Below, one piece after another: positions 35,703 to 43,826 of a DNA stretch of 47,573 nt. Made by a program: the position numbers and the translations under genes. The notes under the pieces are model-generated. The model saw only the letters and a list, made by a program, of their open reading frames with translations, had not been told where the DNA came from and made no database searches. This DNA is from a virus: IMG/VR virus record IMGVR_UViG_3300034061_003023, positions 1 through 47,573 of that record, one strand, 5' to 3'. Each line of letters begins with the position of its first letter. The stretch's first letter is position 1.

Positions 35703-37961
35703 TTATTTTTTTGAACTTCCTTCTGGAAACACTCGTAATGATTTATCAGGAGAACCATCCCAATTTTGTTTAATCCATTTCTCAAGATCATCTGTAACTA
35801 GTTGTTTGCTTGAAACTTGATTATCAAGATATACCGATTTTGTGATCAATAAACTAGGTGTATCTTTTTTCAAAAATACACTTGTTAGATTACAACCACT
35901 TGCATATAATATTTGTATTGGTTTACCAGCTGGCAATCCACGAAGTGTAAGCAAACCTTTGTTTCCATCAACTCTATAAATTTTAGTACCATTTTTAGGA
36001 CCACCAACAAGATTCTTCAAGTTATTGCCTTCTGCTGAAAATTCTTCTGTAACAATAACTGGTCCACCTTCTAAACTCGTTAATCCACAATAATCAACTT
36101 TATATCTTACTGCAGTTTCTGGTCCACCTTCTAATGTTTTTATATTATTTGCAGAAGCATCAAATGTATTCACTTCATATGGTGCATTGTTCAAACTTGT
36201 CAATCCCATAGCGGAACATATAAAATTACTTACACTACCGAACTTTATTGGAATTTCTTTCAATTTACCAACACCTGGAATATCAACATTCGTTAAGTTT
36301 ATATCACCAGCATAGTTGAAGAAACCACCACCATCTATATCAACCGCATTTAAGTCAGTTATACCCAATTGTGCAAATGTTATACCATTTGGATATTTTA
36401 CATTTTTTGTATTTGGAATAATACTATTTAGGGTTTCATCACCTGTTTGAACTTCTTCTGATGATGAGTCATCTGAAGACACTTCATTTGTATCTAGTGT
36501 TTTACCAACTGATAGTGAATCATTTTCTAATTCTTCTAATATCTTTTGTTTTTGTTTTTCTATTTCATCCAATTTTGATGCTAACGTAACAACATTTGTT
36601 GGTTCTACAATAGTTTTTTCTGATTGAGGAATTATATCAGCAGTGGACATTAAATCAGCTTCGGATGGCATTGGATTAACATACCCTTCACCATTTTTAT
36701 TTTTTTCTTTGGCTTCTGCAGCCGCATCTGATTTTGGTCCGCCAGCTTTTTCATTAACAAAAACTAAATCGCTTGGTAACTTTTTTATTTTAGAACGCAA
36801 ACTTTTTATTTTACCTTGTAATGATGTAAATGCACCGGCATTTATTGGTGGACCAGTAGGACCAGTATTTGAAGTATGAGTCTGTTGAGCAATATGTCCT
36901 AATGCAGAATATACCAAATCACACAATTCTGCTAACCAATTCATAGTTACATCCCCAAGAAGAACAGGATGAACTGCATTTACTCCAATATTTATCCTAG
37001 ACGATTCAAGTTCTACAACGTCTTTTCCATCAATCGCAATTCCTTTCATTGATGATAAACCTATACCTTCTGCAGAATATAACGAGGTTTCTTGTTTCTT
37101 TGAATTTAATACAATTCTATCGGATGAAATCAATATTTGATTTCCAGAAAAATTATTTTTATTATACAAATCTACATTTCTATTTTGTATAGATGGAACG
37201 AATGTACTCGATGGTGTAAATTTTACTGTCTGTCCAGATGTCATCCATATTGTAGAATCATCTTTATCGATTTCCTCTTGAACGAAATCGTTAAATGGTT
37301 TTTCTGTTGGATTTGTCCCATTTGATATTATCAATATTGGATTACCAACTGCACCCAATCCCGCTTTCCATGCAGGTTTAACAGGATAATTCCTACGATC
37401 ATCTATTGTTGATCCCAATCTTATTGAATTTCCAAATCTACCCTCAAGTATAACATCACCGGGATATGGTTGTATTGGGTATACATCCAATCGTTCACCA
37501 AATCTTGGATCTATAGTTTCTTTTACTGTTAATCTGTTTTCTACTTTATTCCAAACCCCATCTCTCGATGATTGTCTTGCATCAGAATTATTAGTTGATT
37601 GACCGTTATTAAGAAATCCTGTTACACCCGGAATACCGTTGTGATGAATAGAACTCTGAATGGCGATGGGATTGGAATAGTAATATTCTCTTCCTGACCT
37701 ACCTGCACTATTATACGCAGTTGGACCTTTCGTAATAAAAACAACTTCACCTTTTATTGGCAAATTTTTTAAATTAGAGTCCATTGGTCTAGCGTTAATT
37801 ACATCACCAGTCGCCTGTGCTCCAAATGGATTTAAAATTTTACATGATACGGAATATAACTTTTCTCTGTTATTACCAAAGTAATCAACTTCTACTACTT
37901 CAGCAGCAACATATTCATATTCAAAACCATCAATTATTATTTTTTGATTGTTGAGCGCCAA
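35703..37961 (-). CDS. gp5-like baseplate hub/spike protein with leucine-rich repeat C-terminus
   Basis: A 752-residue protein. The N-terminal ~350 residues resemble the gp5-type hub of T4-like cyanophages: an OB-fold start (AEVVEVDYFGNNREKLYSV), IKGEVVFITKGPTA, YPGDVILEGRFGNSIRLGS, then a beta-helix-like segment ISSDRIVLNSKKQ, GIAIDGKDVVEL. No lysozyme domain is visible, so lysis is presumably delegated to neighbours. Residues ~560-700 are leucine-rich repeats (FICSAMGLTSLNNAP, NIKTLEGGPE, CGLTSLEGGP, NNLKNLVGGP). The start is TTG at 37961, with AGGA upstream and 32 bases inside the previous gene. No ATG gives the full domain. Confidence 0.82.
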   Translation of the reverse strand: MALNNQKIIIDGFEYEYVAAEVVEVDYFGNNREKLYSVSCKILNPFGAQATGDVINARPMDSNLKNLPIKGEVVFITKGPTAYNSAGRSGREYYYSNPIAIQSSIHHNGIPGVTGFLNNGQSTNNSDARQSSRDGVWNKVENRLTVKETIDPRFGERLDVYPIQPYPGDVILEGRFGNSIRLGSTIDDRRNYPVKPAWKAGLGAVGNPILIISNGTNPTEKPFNDFVQEEIDKDDSTIWMTSGQTVKFTPSSTFVPSIQNRNVDLYNKNNFSGNQILISSDRIVLNSKKQETSLYSAEGIGLSSMKGIAIDGKDVVELESSRINIGVNAVHPVLLGDVTMNWLAELCDLVYSALGHIAQQTHTSNTGPTGPPINAGAFTSLQGKIKSLRSKIKKLPSDLVFVNEKAGGPKSDAAAEAKEKNKNGEGYVNPMPSEADLMSTADIIPQSEKTIVEPTNVVTLASKLDEIEKQKQKILEELENDSLSVGKTLDTNEVSSDDSSSEEVQTGDETLNSIIPNTKNVKYPNGITFAQLGITDLNAVDIDGGGFFNYAGDINLTNVDIPGVGKLKEIPIKFGSVSNFICSAMGLTSLNNAPYEVNTFDASANNIKTLEGGPETAVRYKVDYCGLTSLEGGPVIVTEEFSAEGNNLKNLVGGPKNGTKIYRVDGNKGLLTLRGLPAGKPIQILYASGCNLTSVFLKKDTPSLLITKSVYLDNQVSSKQLVTDDLEKWIKQNWDGSPDKSLRVFPEGSSKK

Positions 37962-38304
37962 TGTTTTCGTCCTGTTGTTCTTGTTGGATTTCTTCTATAC
38001 CTTTTAATAGAGCTTCTTTTTCTTCATCAGTTAAGAATGATGAAGATTCTTCATTTGTACTACCCATGGCACGTTGTATTACTGCAGCTAATTTTACTAA
38101 ATGTTCATCATTCTTAACTGAAACTTCCATAAAATCTTTTATTGCAGGTACTAAAATAGCAGCATCACCTATATTATTTAACATAGGTTTTAAATCAGCA
38201 ATAAGTAAATTTATCTGTCTATCTTTCTTTTTCTGATTATCGTAAATGTCTTTCAATAAATCAGAAAATTTTTTGCTACCAAATATTTCTTCGTTAAAAT
38301 TCAT
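37930..38304 (-). CDS. Small acidic protein before the hub gene, unknown
   Basis: A 124-residue helical protein with a Gln/Glu/Asn-rich end (EEIQQEQQDENIGAQQ). I do not recognise it. The frame runs upstream to a TTG, but ATG at 38304 (NFNEEIFGSKKF) is the more likely start. The gene lies 11 bases after the sigma factor stop and overlaps the gp5-like gene by 32 bases, implying translational coupling with it. A hub assembly chaperone is possible. Confidence 0.7.
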   Translation of the reverse strand: MNFNEEIFGSKKFSDLLKDIYDNQKKKDRQINLLIADLKPMLNNIGDAAILVPAIKDFMEVSVKNDEHLVKLAAVIQRAMGSTNEESSSFLTDEEKEALLKGIEEIQQEQQDENIGAQQSKNNN

Positions 38305-38315
38305 AATAATAAATA

Positions 38316-39050
38316 TCAATTGTTCATAATATGTTGAATATCATACCAAGACATTTTTTCTATATTCATTCCTTTTTGATATTCTAAATACATTTTACTA
38401 TAAATGTATTTTATTTTATTTATTACACTTGTAATGTATTGAGAACCAACTCCGGTTCTTTCTCTAACAAGTATGTATATTGCCTTTTTATTATAGTTTT
38501 CTATATTTTCTCTTGTTTTAAAAAGATAAAGTATCGAGTCTGCAACTTGTATATCTCTATGTTTTGAAAAAAATAATGGTAAATGTTTTTCAACAACATT
38601 TACAAAAATATCTATAAAGTCTTTTTTTTCTTCTATTAAATCATGTCTAATTTTTTCATTAACAATATTTCTTTCTAAGTCTATTGCATCAATTCCTTGA
38701 CTTCTTTTATAGTGATAATAGTTCTTATTGTTTTCTGCAATAAGATAATTTTTAGCAACAATCGAAAAATAAGAAAACGCTTTACCATTTTCTGCCTTAT
38801 ACTTTGTAATCTTTTCATGTAGAAAAGAAATTACTTCATGTTTAACATCTTCATGTGATACATCAAAATTATAGAACTTAAATCTATGTATCATAATTTC
38901 CGCAAGTTTGTAAAATGCAGGATGAATTTTTTGTGTGTATATTAAATTTCTTTGAAATTCATCTTCTAATGTATTATACAATACTATTGCATCTTCCGTT
39001 TGTTGTGTGAAGTAAACATTTGGTTTTTTAGGACTTCGTTTTTGTTTCAT
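38316..39050 (-). CDS. Late-transcription sigma factor, gp55-like
   Basis: A 244-residue protein with the region-2 core of T4-type gp55: DVKHEVISFLHEKITKY, then AFSYFSIVAKNYLIAENNK, the segment that contacts the -10 element and core polymerase. The C-terminal part (IYILVRERTGVGSQYITSVINKIK) looks like a remnant helix-turn-helix of region 4 type. T4 gp55 (185 residues) directs RNA polymerase to TATAAATA late promoters; one such site occurs at 43532-43539 on the coding strand. It overlaps the upstream membrane gene by ATGA. It lies immediately before the late structural genes, an order that would let it feed their expression. Confidence 0.85.
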   Translation of the reverse strand: MKQKRSPKKPNVYFTQQTEDAIVLYNTLEDEFQRNLIYTQKIHPAFYKLAEIMIHRFKFYNFDVSHEDVKHEVISFLHEKITKYKAENGKAFSYFSIVAKNYLIAENNKNYYHYKRSQGIDAIDLERNIVNEKIRHDLIEEKKDFIDIFVNVVEKHLPLFFSKHRDIQVADSILYLFKTRENIENYNKKAIYILVRERTGVGSQYITSVINKIKYIYSKMYLEYQKGMNIEKMSWYDIQHIMNN

Positions 39051-39418
39051 AAATAATAATCCTTCTGAAATGAAACATCTGCAGGTTTCTGATTTTGAAT
39101 GATGCTTCTCTTTTCATCATCCAATGGTTGTTCACCAAAGTAAACAGAAATATCATTTACAATATCCTTCATTTCTTTGAAGAAATATCCAGTTTCATCA
39201 TCAGCTTCAAACGAACCAATCCTATCTAATTGTCTTAAATACGATTGTTGTGACCGTATTCTGTTTCTTAACTCTGTTAAAAACTTTTCATTTTCAATTA
39301 GAGCATCAATACTATTTTGTGCCATTTCATCTAATTGTTCAAACTTTCTTGTCAAATTTATATTAACAAAAATTGAAATACCCAAACATATAGTTAATAC
39401 TATTATCGTTATCATCAT
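39047..39418 (-). CDS. Small membrane-anchored coiled-coil protein
   Basis: A 123-residue protein with an N-terminal membrane helix (ITIIVLTICLGISIFVNINL, ~3-22), then a coiled coil (~25-75, RNRIRSQQSYLRQLDRI) and a conserved-looking FEADDETGYFFKEMKDIV motif. I recall similar small proteins, of unknown function, in T4-like phages of marine bacteria. It is coupled by ATGA to the sigma factor and sits 1 base after the ClpP-like gene. GAGG lies close before the ATG. Confidence 0.7.
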   Translation of the reverse strand: MMITIIVLTICLGISIFVNINLTRKFEQLDEMAQNSIDALIENEKFLTELRNRIRSQQSYLRQLDRIGSFEADDETGYFFKEMKDIVNDISVYFGEQPLDDEKRSIIQNQKPADVSFQKDYYL

Positions 39419-39419
39419 A

Positions 39420-40079
39420 TCATCCTCTATTATGTTTTGGTGGAATTATTAGATCAATAACGCCAAGGTTTATAGCATCTTTGGGTGTAATGTAATAATC
39501 TTTTATTGTAACATTTTTCCAAAATTCTATATCTTTGTTTGAATTTAATTTGAGTATTTCCAGAAGTATTTCTTCTAATTTTTCCATATGTTGAACATTT
39601 GCTTTCATATCAGAAGATTTACCGTATATGTCAGAACTAATCTCATGGAACATTATAGTAGAGTATTGTGAAGCGGCACGAACACCTGTTCCTGCACAAA
39701 GAATAAGAGCAGCAGCAGACATAGCCCTACCTCTACAAATTGTATTAACCTTTACATCAAGACTTTGAATATAATCGATGATACCAAGTGCCTCATATAC
39801 AGAACCACCATCGGAATTGATAATGAGATTGATTGGATCGTTTTTATTTTCATCTTTTCTCATATGAAGAATTGCTCTAATACGAGTGATAATATCATAT
39901 AAGGAACCATCCATTATTTCACCGAATAACAAAACGGAAGATGCTTCAACATCAATTCCGTAATCCATTTGTGTTGTTGCTTCTTTCCATCTAACTGGAA
40001 TATCATTTTCGTTTTCTTTTGATTTATTGTTAGTTGTTTCTTTTTCAACAACTTCTTCGCCATCATAAAAATCGTTCAT
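39420..40079 (-). CDS. ClpP-like serine protease
   Basis: A 219-residue ClpP/crotonase-fold protease. The catalytic triad is complete: Ser121 in GRAMSAAAL, His145 in IMFHEIS and Asp194 in IKDYYIT, with the oxyanion strand INSDGGSVYEAL (~88-97) and the ending DAINLGVIDLII. The first ~30 residues are acidic and disordered. AGGAG lies 8 bases before the ATG. In some phages ClpP-like enzymes act as prohead proteases, but the capsid genes are not in this window and the neighbours are a membrane protein and the late sigma factor. It could equally assemble with host ClpX or ClpA and change host proteolysis. The fold call is strong; the target is unknown. Confidence 0.9.
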   Translation of the reverse strand: MNDFYDGEEVVEKETTNNKSKENENDIPVRWKEATTQMDYGIDVEASSVLLFGEIMDGSLYDIITRIRAILHMRKDENKNDPINLIINSDGGSVYEALGIIDYIQSLDVKVNTICRGRAMSAAALILCAGTGVRAASQYSTIMFHEISSDIYGKSSDMKANVQHMEKLEEILLEILKLNSNKDIEFWKNVTIKDYYITPKDAINLGVIDLIIPPKHNRG

Positions 40080-40115
40080 AACAGAACTCCTGGTTAAAAT
40101 ACAATAATGACACTA

Positions 40116-41183
40116 CTATAAAGATATTCCTCGCCTATATCCTAAATCGGGTTTGGGTTGTTCTTCATAGAATGTCTTTTCAATTTCATTTTGATCTAAT
40201 ATAACATTTTCTGTTGTAACCGCCAAGGGTTTTTTTTCTTTTTTATTTTTTTGTTTTTTAGTTACCGTAACAGCATCTGTTATTTGTGATTCTACTGTTG
40301 ATTTTATTTTTTCTTGTGAGTTAAAAATATCTAAAACATCTTCAAAAACTTTTTTATCTTTTGATAGTTGTGATAAATTATTTTCTTTATCTTTATGTTT
40401 CAAATGATTTGCTGCAATAACTAAACTAACTGCCAATGGATCGAATACCGAAACTAATATGAGTATAAACCAATTAACAATTATGTCCATAGGAGCACCA
40501 GTTAATCTACTCAAATAAAGTAACGGTCCTATCTCTGATGTGAATGTTGAATTTTCAAGAACTAATTTTTCTTGTTCTAATTTAGCAACACTATCAGATA
40601 AACCAATAGATTTTTGATTTAGTTCCGATATTTCTGAATTTAGAGTTTGAGTAGAATTATCAACAGATTGGATATTTTTTTGTAAGCCCTTCGTCCCCTT
40701 TTTTTGTGTCAGTTGGTTATTAAGAGAATTTTCTTGTGACAATCTTAATTGATCATAAGATGATATTCTCTGTCCCTTTTGTTTTACGAGAGTGTCTATT
40801 TGTGATTTTTGTTCGAGGAAGATTTCTTTCTTTTTATCAATCAATGCAATTTTATTTTGTGTTTCATATATTTCTTTTGCAGTTTCTTGGTATGAATTGG
40901 TGAGATACCCATAAACACCAACCGATGTTAATATCATAAGAATAACAGCGGAAGACATTAGATAGACTTTGAAAGCAGTTTTTAGAGTTTTGTAATGGTC
41001 ATGTAGGAATGTTATTACCACCAATTTAGAAAACTCTAACATGGCGGCCATTCCAACTATTGACCAAGAACCGCCGGAAAATAGTTTGGATATACCGTAA
41101 ACAGAATAATATCCCGAAAATACTGCTAATCCGATAGCACAAAACCAGATTAGATTTTTCAGAGAGAATAGTTTGTGTAACAT
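40116..41183 (-). CDS. Four-helix membrane protein with large coiled coil
   Basis: A 355-residue protein with three N-terminal membrane segments (~9-30, 40-60, 70-94), a ~120-residue Gln/Lys/Ser-rich coiled coil (~95-215, including KIALIDKKKEIFLEQK and TQTLNSEISELNQK), and a fourth membrane segment (~226-256, NWFILILVSVFDPLAVSLVIAAN). A charged Lys-rich cytoplasmic tail ends at 355. I recall coil-containing membrane proteins of this layout in large T4-like phages, without a known role. Envelope remodelling, superinfection exclusion or lysis timing are all possible. Translation is probably controlled by the hairpin at 41188-41237, which ends 4 bases before its ATG. Confidence 0.75.
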   Translation of the reverse strand: MLHKLFSLKNLIWFCAIGLAVFSGYYSVYGISKLFSGGSWSIVGMAAMLEFSKLVVITFLHDHYKTLKTAFKVYLMSSAVILMILTSVGVYGYLTNSYQETAKEIYETQNKIALIDKKKEIFLEQKSQIDTLVKQKGQRISSYDQLRLSQENSLNNQLTQKKGTKGLQKNIQSVDNSTQTLNSEISELNQKSIGLSDSVAKLEQEKLVLENSTFTSEIGPLLYLSRLTGAPMDIIVNWFILILVSVFDPLAVSLVIAANHLKHKDKENNLSQLSKDKKVFEDVLDIFNSQEKIKSTVESQITDAVTVTKKQKNKKEKKPLAVTTENVILDQNEIEKTFYEEQPKPDLGYRRGISL

Positions 41184-41187
41184 TTAT

Positions 41188-41237
41188 ATCCCAAAGTTGT
41201 TCATAATTCCGTAAGAATAAATATGAACATTTGGGAT
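41188..41237 (-). promoter_or_regulatory. Hairpin occluding the start of the coiled-coil membrane gene
   Basis: On the minus strand ATCCCAAA-TGTTCAT pairs with ATGAACA-ac-TTTGGGAT. That is 8 plus 7 pairs with a 2-base bulge and an ~18-base loop. The 3' arm carries the only G-rich ribosome-site candidate (GGGA) and ends 4 bases before the ATG at 41183. Pairing would hide the initiation region. No T-run follows, so it is not a terminator of the upstream gene. Confidence 0.6.
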
Positions 41238-41244
41238 TTTAGGT

Positions 41245-42150
41245 TTATATTCCGTATTCGGTTAGATACCGTTTCAGAGCCAATTCTTTGGCTTTACATT
41301 CCAACATAATATCAATATCGTGTCCGTATGTGTTGATTTTTTCTAATATGTAATCTGCATGAGCTTGTGGTTTTTCTTTTGGATTACCAGTCTCTTTGAG
41401 TCTTGAAGAAGAATAATGAACGGCTGGTGTGATACCTTCTGGCCATGTTGATATGGCAAGTTCAAGTGCCTGTTGTTCCGTTAAATCACCTGTGCAAAAT
41501 TGGTGATGATGATAGTCAAATACAATAGGAATACCAACACATTCATGTATCTTCATAAGGTCTTTTACTGAATACATATTTGGTTTGTCATCATTCTCAA
41601 TCGTAAGTCTTGAACGGACACTATGGGATAGTAATTGAAAGTTTTGACACCAACGGTCAAGTGAAGCATTCTTGTCACCATAAACACCGTTACAATGTAT
41701 ATTGATTTTGTTGTATGGTGTATGTGACAATCCCATCATATCAAATACTTTACCGTGCAATTCCAAGTCAATTATTGTGTTCTTAACAACATCTGGATTT
41801 GGTGAACATAGAACATTGAATGGTCCAGGATGACACGATAGACGGACACCATGTTCGTGTGCATATTCACCGATTCGTTTCAGAACAATTTTGATTTTAT
41901 CAATATCTTTTAGTTGTTCCAAATCATATTCAGAGCCCCAAGGAAATACATTAGAAGATGTGCGGAATAAGTAAATACCGTTTTGGACATTCCATTTGAT
42001 AATTTTTTCCATATCAACAACATTCAGATATGCAAGTTCAGAACAGTAATCTAAACCTTTTTGTAGAAATGTTTTCTTAATCATGGAACGGTTGGTAGTG
42101 ATTTTATCTTTTGATAAAGTCATGTTGATGCAGGCATATCCAAGTTTCAT
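41245..42150 (-). CDS. uvsE: UV-damage endonuclease (UvdE/UvsE family)
   Basis: A 301-residue TIM-barrel endonuclease that nicks DNA 5' to UV photoproducts. Family motifs are present in order: KLGYACIN at the start, LFRTSSNVFPWGSEY (~62-76), RLSCHPGPFNVL (~103-114), INIHCNGVYGDK (~148-159), LTIENDD (~181-187), VFDYHHHQFCTGDL (~211-224) and AVHYSSSR (~244-251), with metal-binding His, Glu and Asp residues. It would repair phage DNA independently of host UvrABC, a role T4 fills with the unrelated DenV. No Shine-Dalgarno is visible. A weak TAATTTTG box at 42209-42216 could be a promoter. Confidence 0.92.
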   Translation of the reverse strand: MKLGYACINMTLSKDKITTNRSMIKKTFLQKGLDYCSELAYLNVVDMEKIIKWNVQNGIYLFRTSSNVFPWGSEYDLEQLKDIDKIKIVLKRIGEYAHEHGVRLSCHPGPFNVLCSPNPDVVKNTIIDLELHGKVFDMMGLSHTPYNKINIHCNGVYGDKNASLDRWCQNFQLLSHSVRSRLTIENDDKPNMYSVKDLMKIHECVGIPIVFDYHHHQFCTGDLTEQQALELAISTWPEGITPAVHYSSSRLKETGNPKEKPQAHADYILEKINTYGHDIDIMLECKAKELALKRYLTEYGI

Positions 42151-42213
42151 AGGTTGGCGTTAATGTTTAATGAATAATAAACCAATATACGAAATTTATC
42201 AATACGATCAAAA

Positions 42214-42897
42214 TTATTTTACTTTATGTCCATAGAACTCCGATAAACTATCGTACATACCATTCATATCAAATTGGTTGGCAATAATTTGTTGGCATCT
42301 TTTTTGGAATAATTCTATATGGTCTCCCCATCTACTTTCAAATAGATGATATGTTTTATTTTCATAGACAGTTCCTATTCCATAATAACCATAATTAGAT
42401 AGTCTCCATACACCATCTTTTTTAGGAACACCATCGAATTTTGTTGGGTATAAACAACGGTATCTCTTACCCGTTTCATCTGCAATATGACTGATTTCTT
42501 CAGCAACATCTGAACGAATGGTTGGGTAGAATGTAGGTTTACCGAGAAGTTCATAGCAAGACTTTGTTATTACAAAAAATGACGGTGCAACAAATACATG
42601 AGTTTTTGGGTGTATGTGATTAGATACTTGTGCATTACCAAATAAACTATCATTTTCAGTTACATAGTGAATTGCCTCATCGTATACATCACGATTCAAT
42701 GGAACACAGTCTACATCAAAAAATACATAAATATCCGCATCAGTATTACGGCAAACTGCATTCATCCATAACCCATGTTCTATATTCATATTGTGATATT
42801 CAACCGGAATATCGAAATGTTTCATAACATTTTTATGTGATTGTAGTATTCTATTATCTACATTATTCCAGTGAAGTGTATTTACAGAAATTTTCAT
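42214..42897 (-). CDS. GT-A-like glycosyltransferase or nucleotide-sugar enzyme
   Basis: A 227-residue protein with a GT-A-like layout: an N-terminal strand (ISVNTLHWNN), GLWMNAVCRNTDADIYVFF followed by DVDC (Asp61-x-Asp63, the metal/nucleotide-sugar DxD), then VFVAPSFFVITKSCYELLG and a late acceptor-side GIGTVYENKTYHLFESRWGD. The length is short but enough for a catalytic domain. It might modify phage DNA, virion protein or host envelope sugar; nothing nearby settles which. AAAGG lies before the ATG, directly after the terminator at 42914-42940. Confidence 0.7.
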   Translation of the reverse strand: MKISVNTLHWNNVDNRILQSHKNVMKHFDIPVEYHNMNIEHGLWMNAVCRNTDADIYVFFDVDCVPLNRDVYDEAIHYVTENDSLFGNAQVSNHIHPKTHVFVAPSFFVITKSCYELLGKPTFYPTIRSDVAEEISHIADETGKRYRCLYPTKFDGVPKKDGVWRLSNYGYYGIGTVYENKTYHLFESRWGDHIELFQKRCQQIIANQFDMNGMYDSLSEFYGHKVK

Positions 42898-42913
42898 AAC
42901 ATAACCTTTTGTA

Positions 42914-42940
42914 TAAAAAAACCCCTACAAGTTGTAGGGG
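42914..42940 (-). terminator. Intrinsic terminator after the lipoprotein gene
   Basis: On the minus strand CCCCTACAACTTGTAGGGG forms a 7-pair GC-rich stem (up to 9 pairs with a minimal loop) followed at once by seven T residues. It lies ~38 bases past the lipoprotein stop (42978) and just before the ribosome site of the glycosyltransferase gene. It is the clearest terminator in the window. Confidence 0.9.
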
Positions 42941-42977
42941 CTATTAGGGGTTTACCCTTTCCATTCCGAACAATAGA

Positions 42978-43508
42978 TCAAGGTTTAACTCTATCACATG
43001 GAACTTTACCAGTTGCCTTCCAAAGATTCCAAAGTGTGAGTTGGTCTTTTCTTAATAAAGTCTCAATGTAAGTGTGTGTATTTTTTACACAGACTGCCAT
43101 TTTTTCTCTATATTCTTTTTCTAAATCTCTTTGTGTTTGACGAAATTCAAAAGTAATCGTTTGTATTTCTTTTTTAATTTCTTCTGTTCTTTCAACACCT
43201 TTGTATTTTTCTAATTTGGCATTGTATTCTTGACGAAGTGTTTTGATACAATCTTGAAATTCATTTTTACATTCAATTTCACATTGTTTTGATTCCTTCA
43301 AGATTAAGCGGATTACACTATCTTGTTCTCTCGTCAATCCCAAACAAGGCAATACTTTTTCAATAGGAATACGTCTTTTAACTGTATCTTTTTGAATTGG
43401 TGTTCTTTTTTCAAAAAGAGTTGTGTCTGATGTTGGAAGTGGATTCTCATTACAACCAACAACAAAAATCGATAAACTAATTAAGAATAACAATAAAAAC
43501 TTTTTCAT
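42978..43508 (-). CDS. Lipoprotein with Spy/CpxP-like (LTxxQ) helices
   Basis: A 176-residue secreted lipoprotein: signal KKFLLLFLISLSIFVVGC with the lipobox VVGC, then NENPLP. The mature part is helical and Cys-containing, with LGLTREQDSVIRLIL and LLRKDQLTLWNLW resembling the paired LTxxQ motifs of Spy/CpxP periplasmic chaperones, around a coiled coil (~95-135). The longer frame begins with TTG at 43520. The ATG at 43508 has GGAG 7 bases upstream and starts the signal peptide, so it is chosen. Its own TATAAATA promoter and a strong terminator make it a separate late unit. An outer-spanin role is an alternative, though no proline-rich spanin layout is seen. Confidence 0.72.
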   Translation of the reverse strand: MKKFLLLFLISLSIFVVGCNENPLPTSDTTLFEKRTPIQKDTVKRRIPIEKVLPCLGLTREQDSVIRLILKESKQCEIECKNEFQDCIKTLRQEYNAKLEKYKGVERTEEIKKEIQTITFEFRQTQRDLEKEYREKMAVCVKNTHTYIETLLRKDQLTLWNLWKATGKVPCDRVKP

Positions 43509-43531
43509 ACATTTCTCCAATCTTAGAACAT

Positions 43532-43539
43532 TATTTATA
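43532..43539 (-). promoter_or_regulatory. T4-type late promoter TATAAATA
   Basis: An exact TATAAATA on the coding strand, 24 bases before the lipoprotein ATG and in the short gap after the 43547 stop. Together with the gp55-like sigma factor in the window it is a credible late promoter. It is the only exact coding-strand match I found in a gap. Confidence 0.6.
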
Positions 43540-43546
43540 GATATAA

Positions 43547-43816
43547 TTATCCTTTCAATACCTTTTTGACTGGCTTTTTTGTTTTTTTAACTTTTTCTTT
43601 AGCAACTTTAGCATTGTGTTCTTTTGACATCTTTTTAACATTTTGTCTTTCAATATCATCAGCGTGTTGATGAATAGTTTTGATAATAACTTTCTTGTCT
43701 TCTAATTCTGTCAATACTTCCGTAAACTTATTACGATAATACAACCACACACCGCCACCACCGATTAAAAAAGGCAATACGGATTGCAATACTATTGTAA
43801 AAATTTGTTCTGTCAT
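43547..43816 (-). CDS. Small single-span membrane protein with basic tail
   Basis: An 89-residue protein: a hydrophobic segment with a GGGG bend (IVLQSVLPFLIGGGGVWLYY, ~6-25), a helical region, then a Lys-rich end (KEKVKKTKKPVKKVLKG). A longer frame starts at 43843, but AAGGAG 7 bases before the ATG at 43816 fixes the start. Positive charges after the helix predict N-out/C-in. A holin-like or membrane-regulator role is conceivable near the lipoprotein, but there is no diagnostic motif. Confidence 0.65.
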   Translation of the reverse strand: MTEQIFTIVLQSVLPFLIGGGGVWLYYRNKFTEVLTELEDKKVIIKTIHQHADDIERQNVKKMSKEHNAKVAKEKVKKTKKPVKKVLKG

Positions 43817-43826
43817 AACGAACTCC

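Noticed and set aside
43547-43816. Inner spanin paired with the lipoprotein
   Set aside because: The charge pattern predicts the Lys-rich tail in the cytoplasm, opposite to a spanin, so it is left as a small membrane protein.
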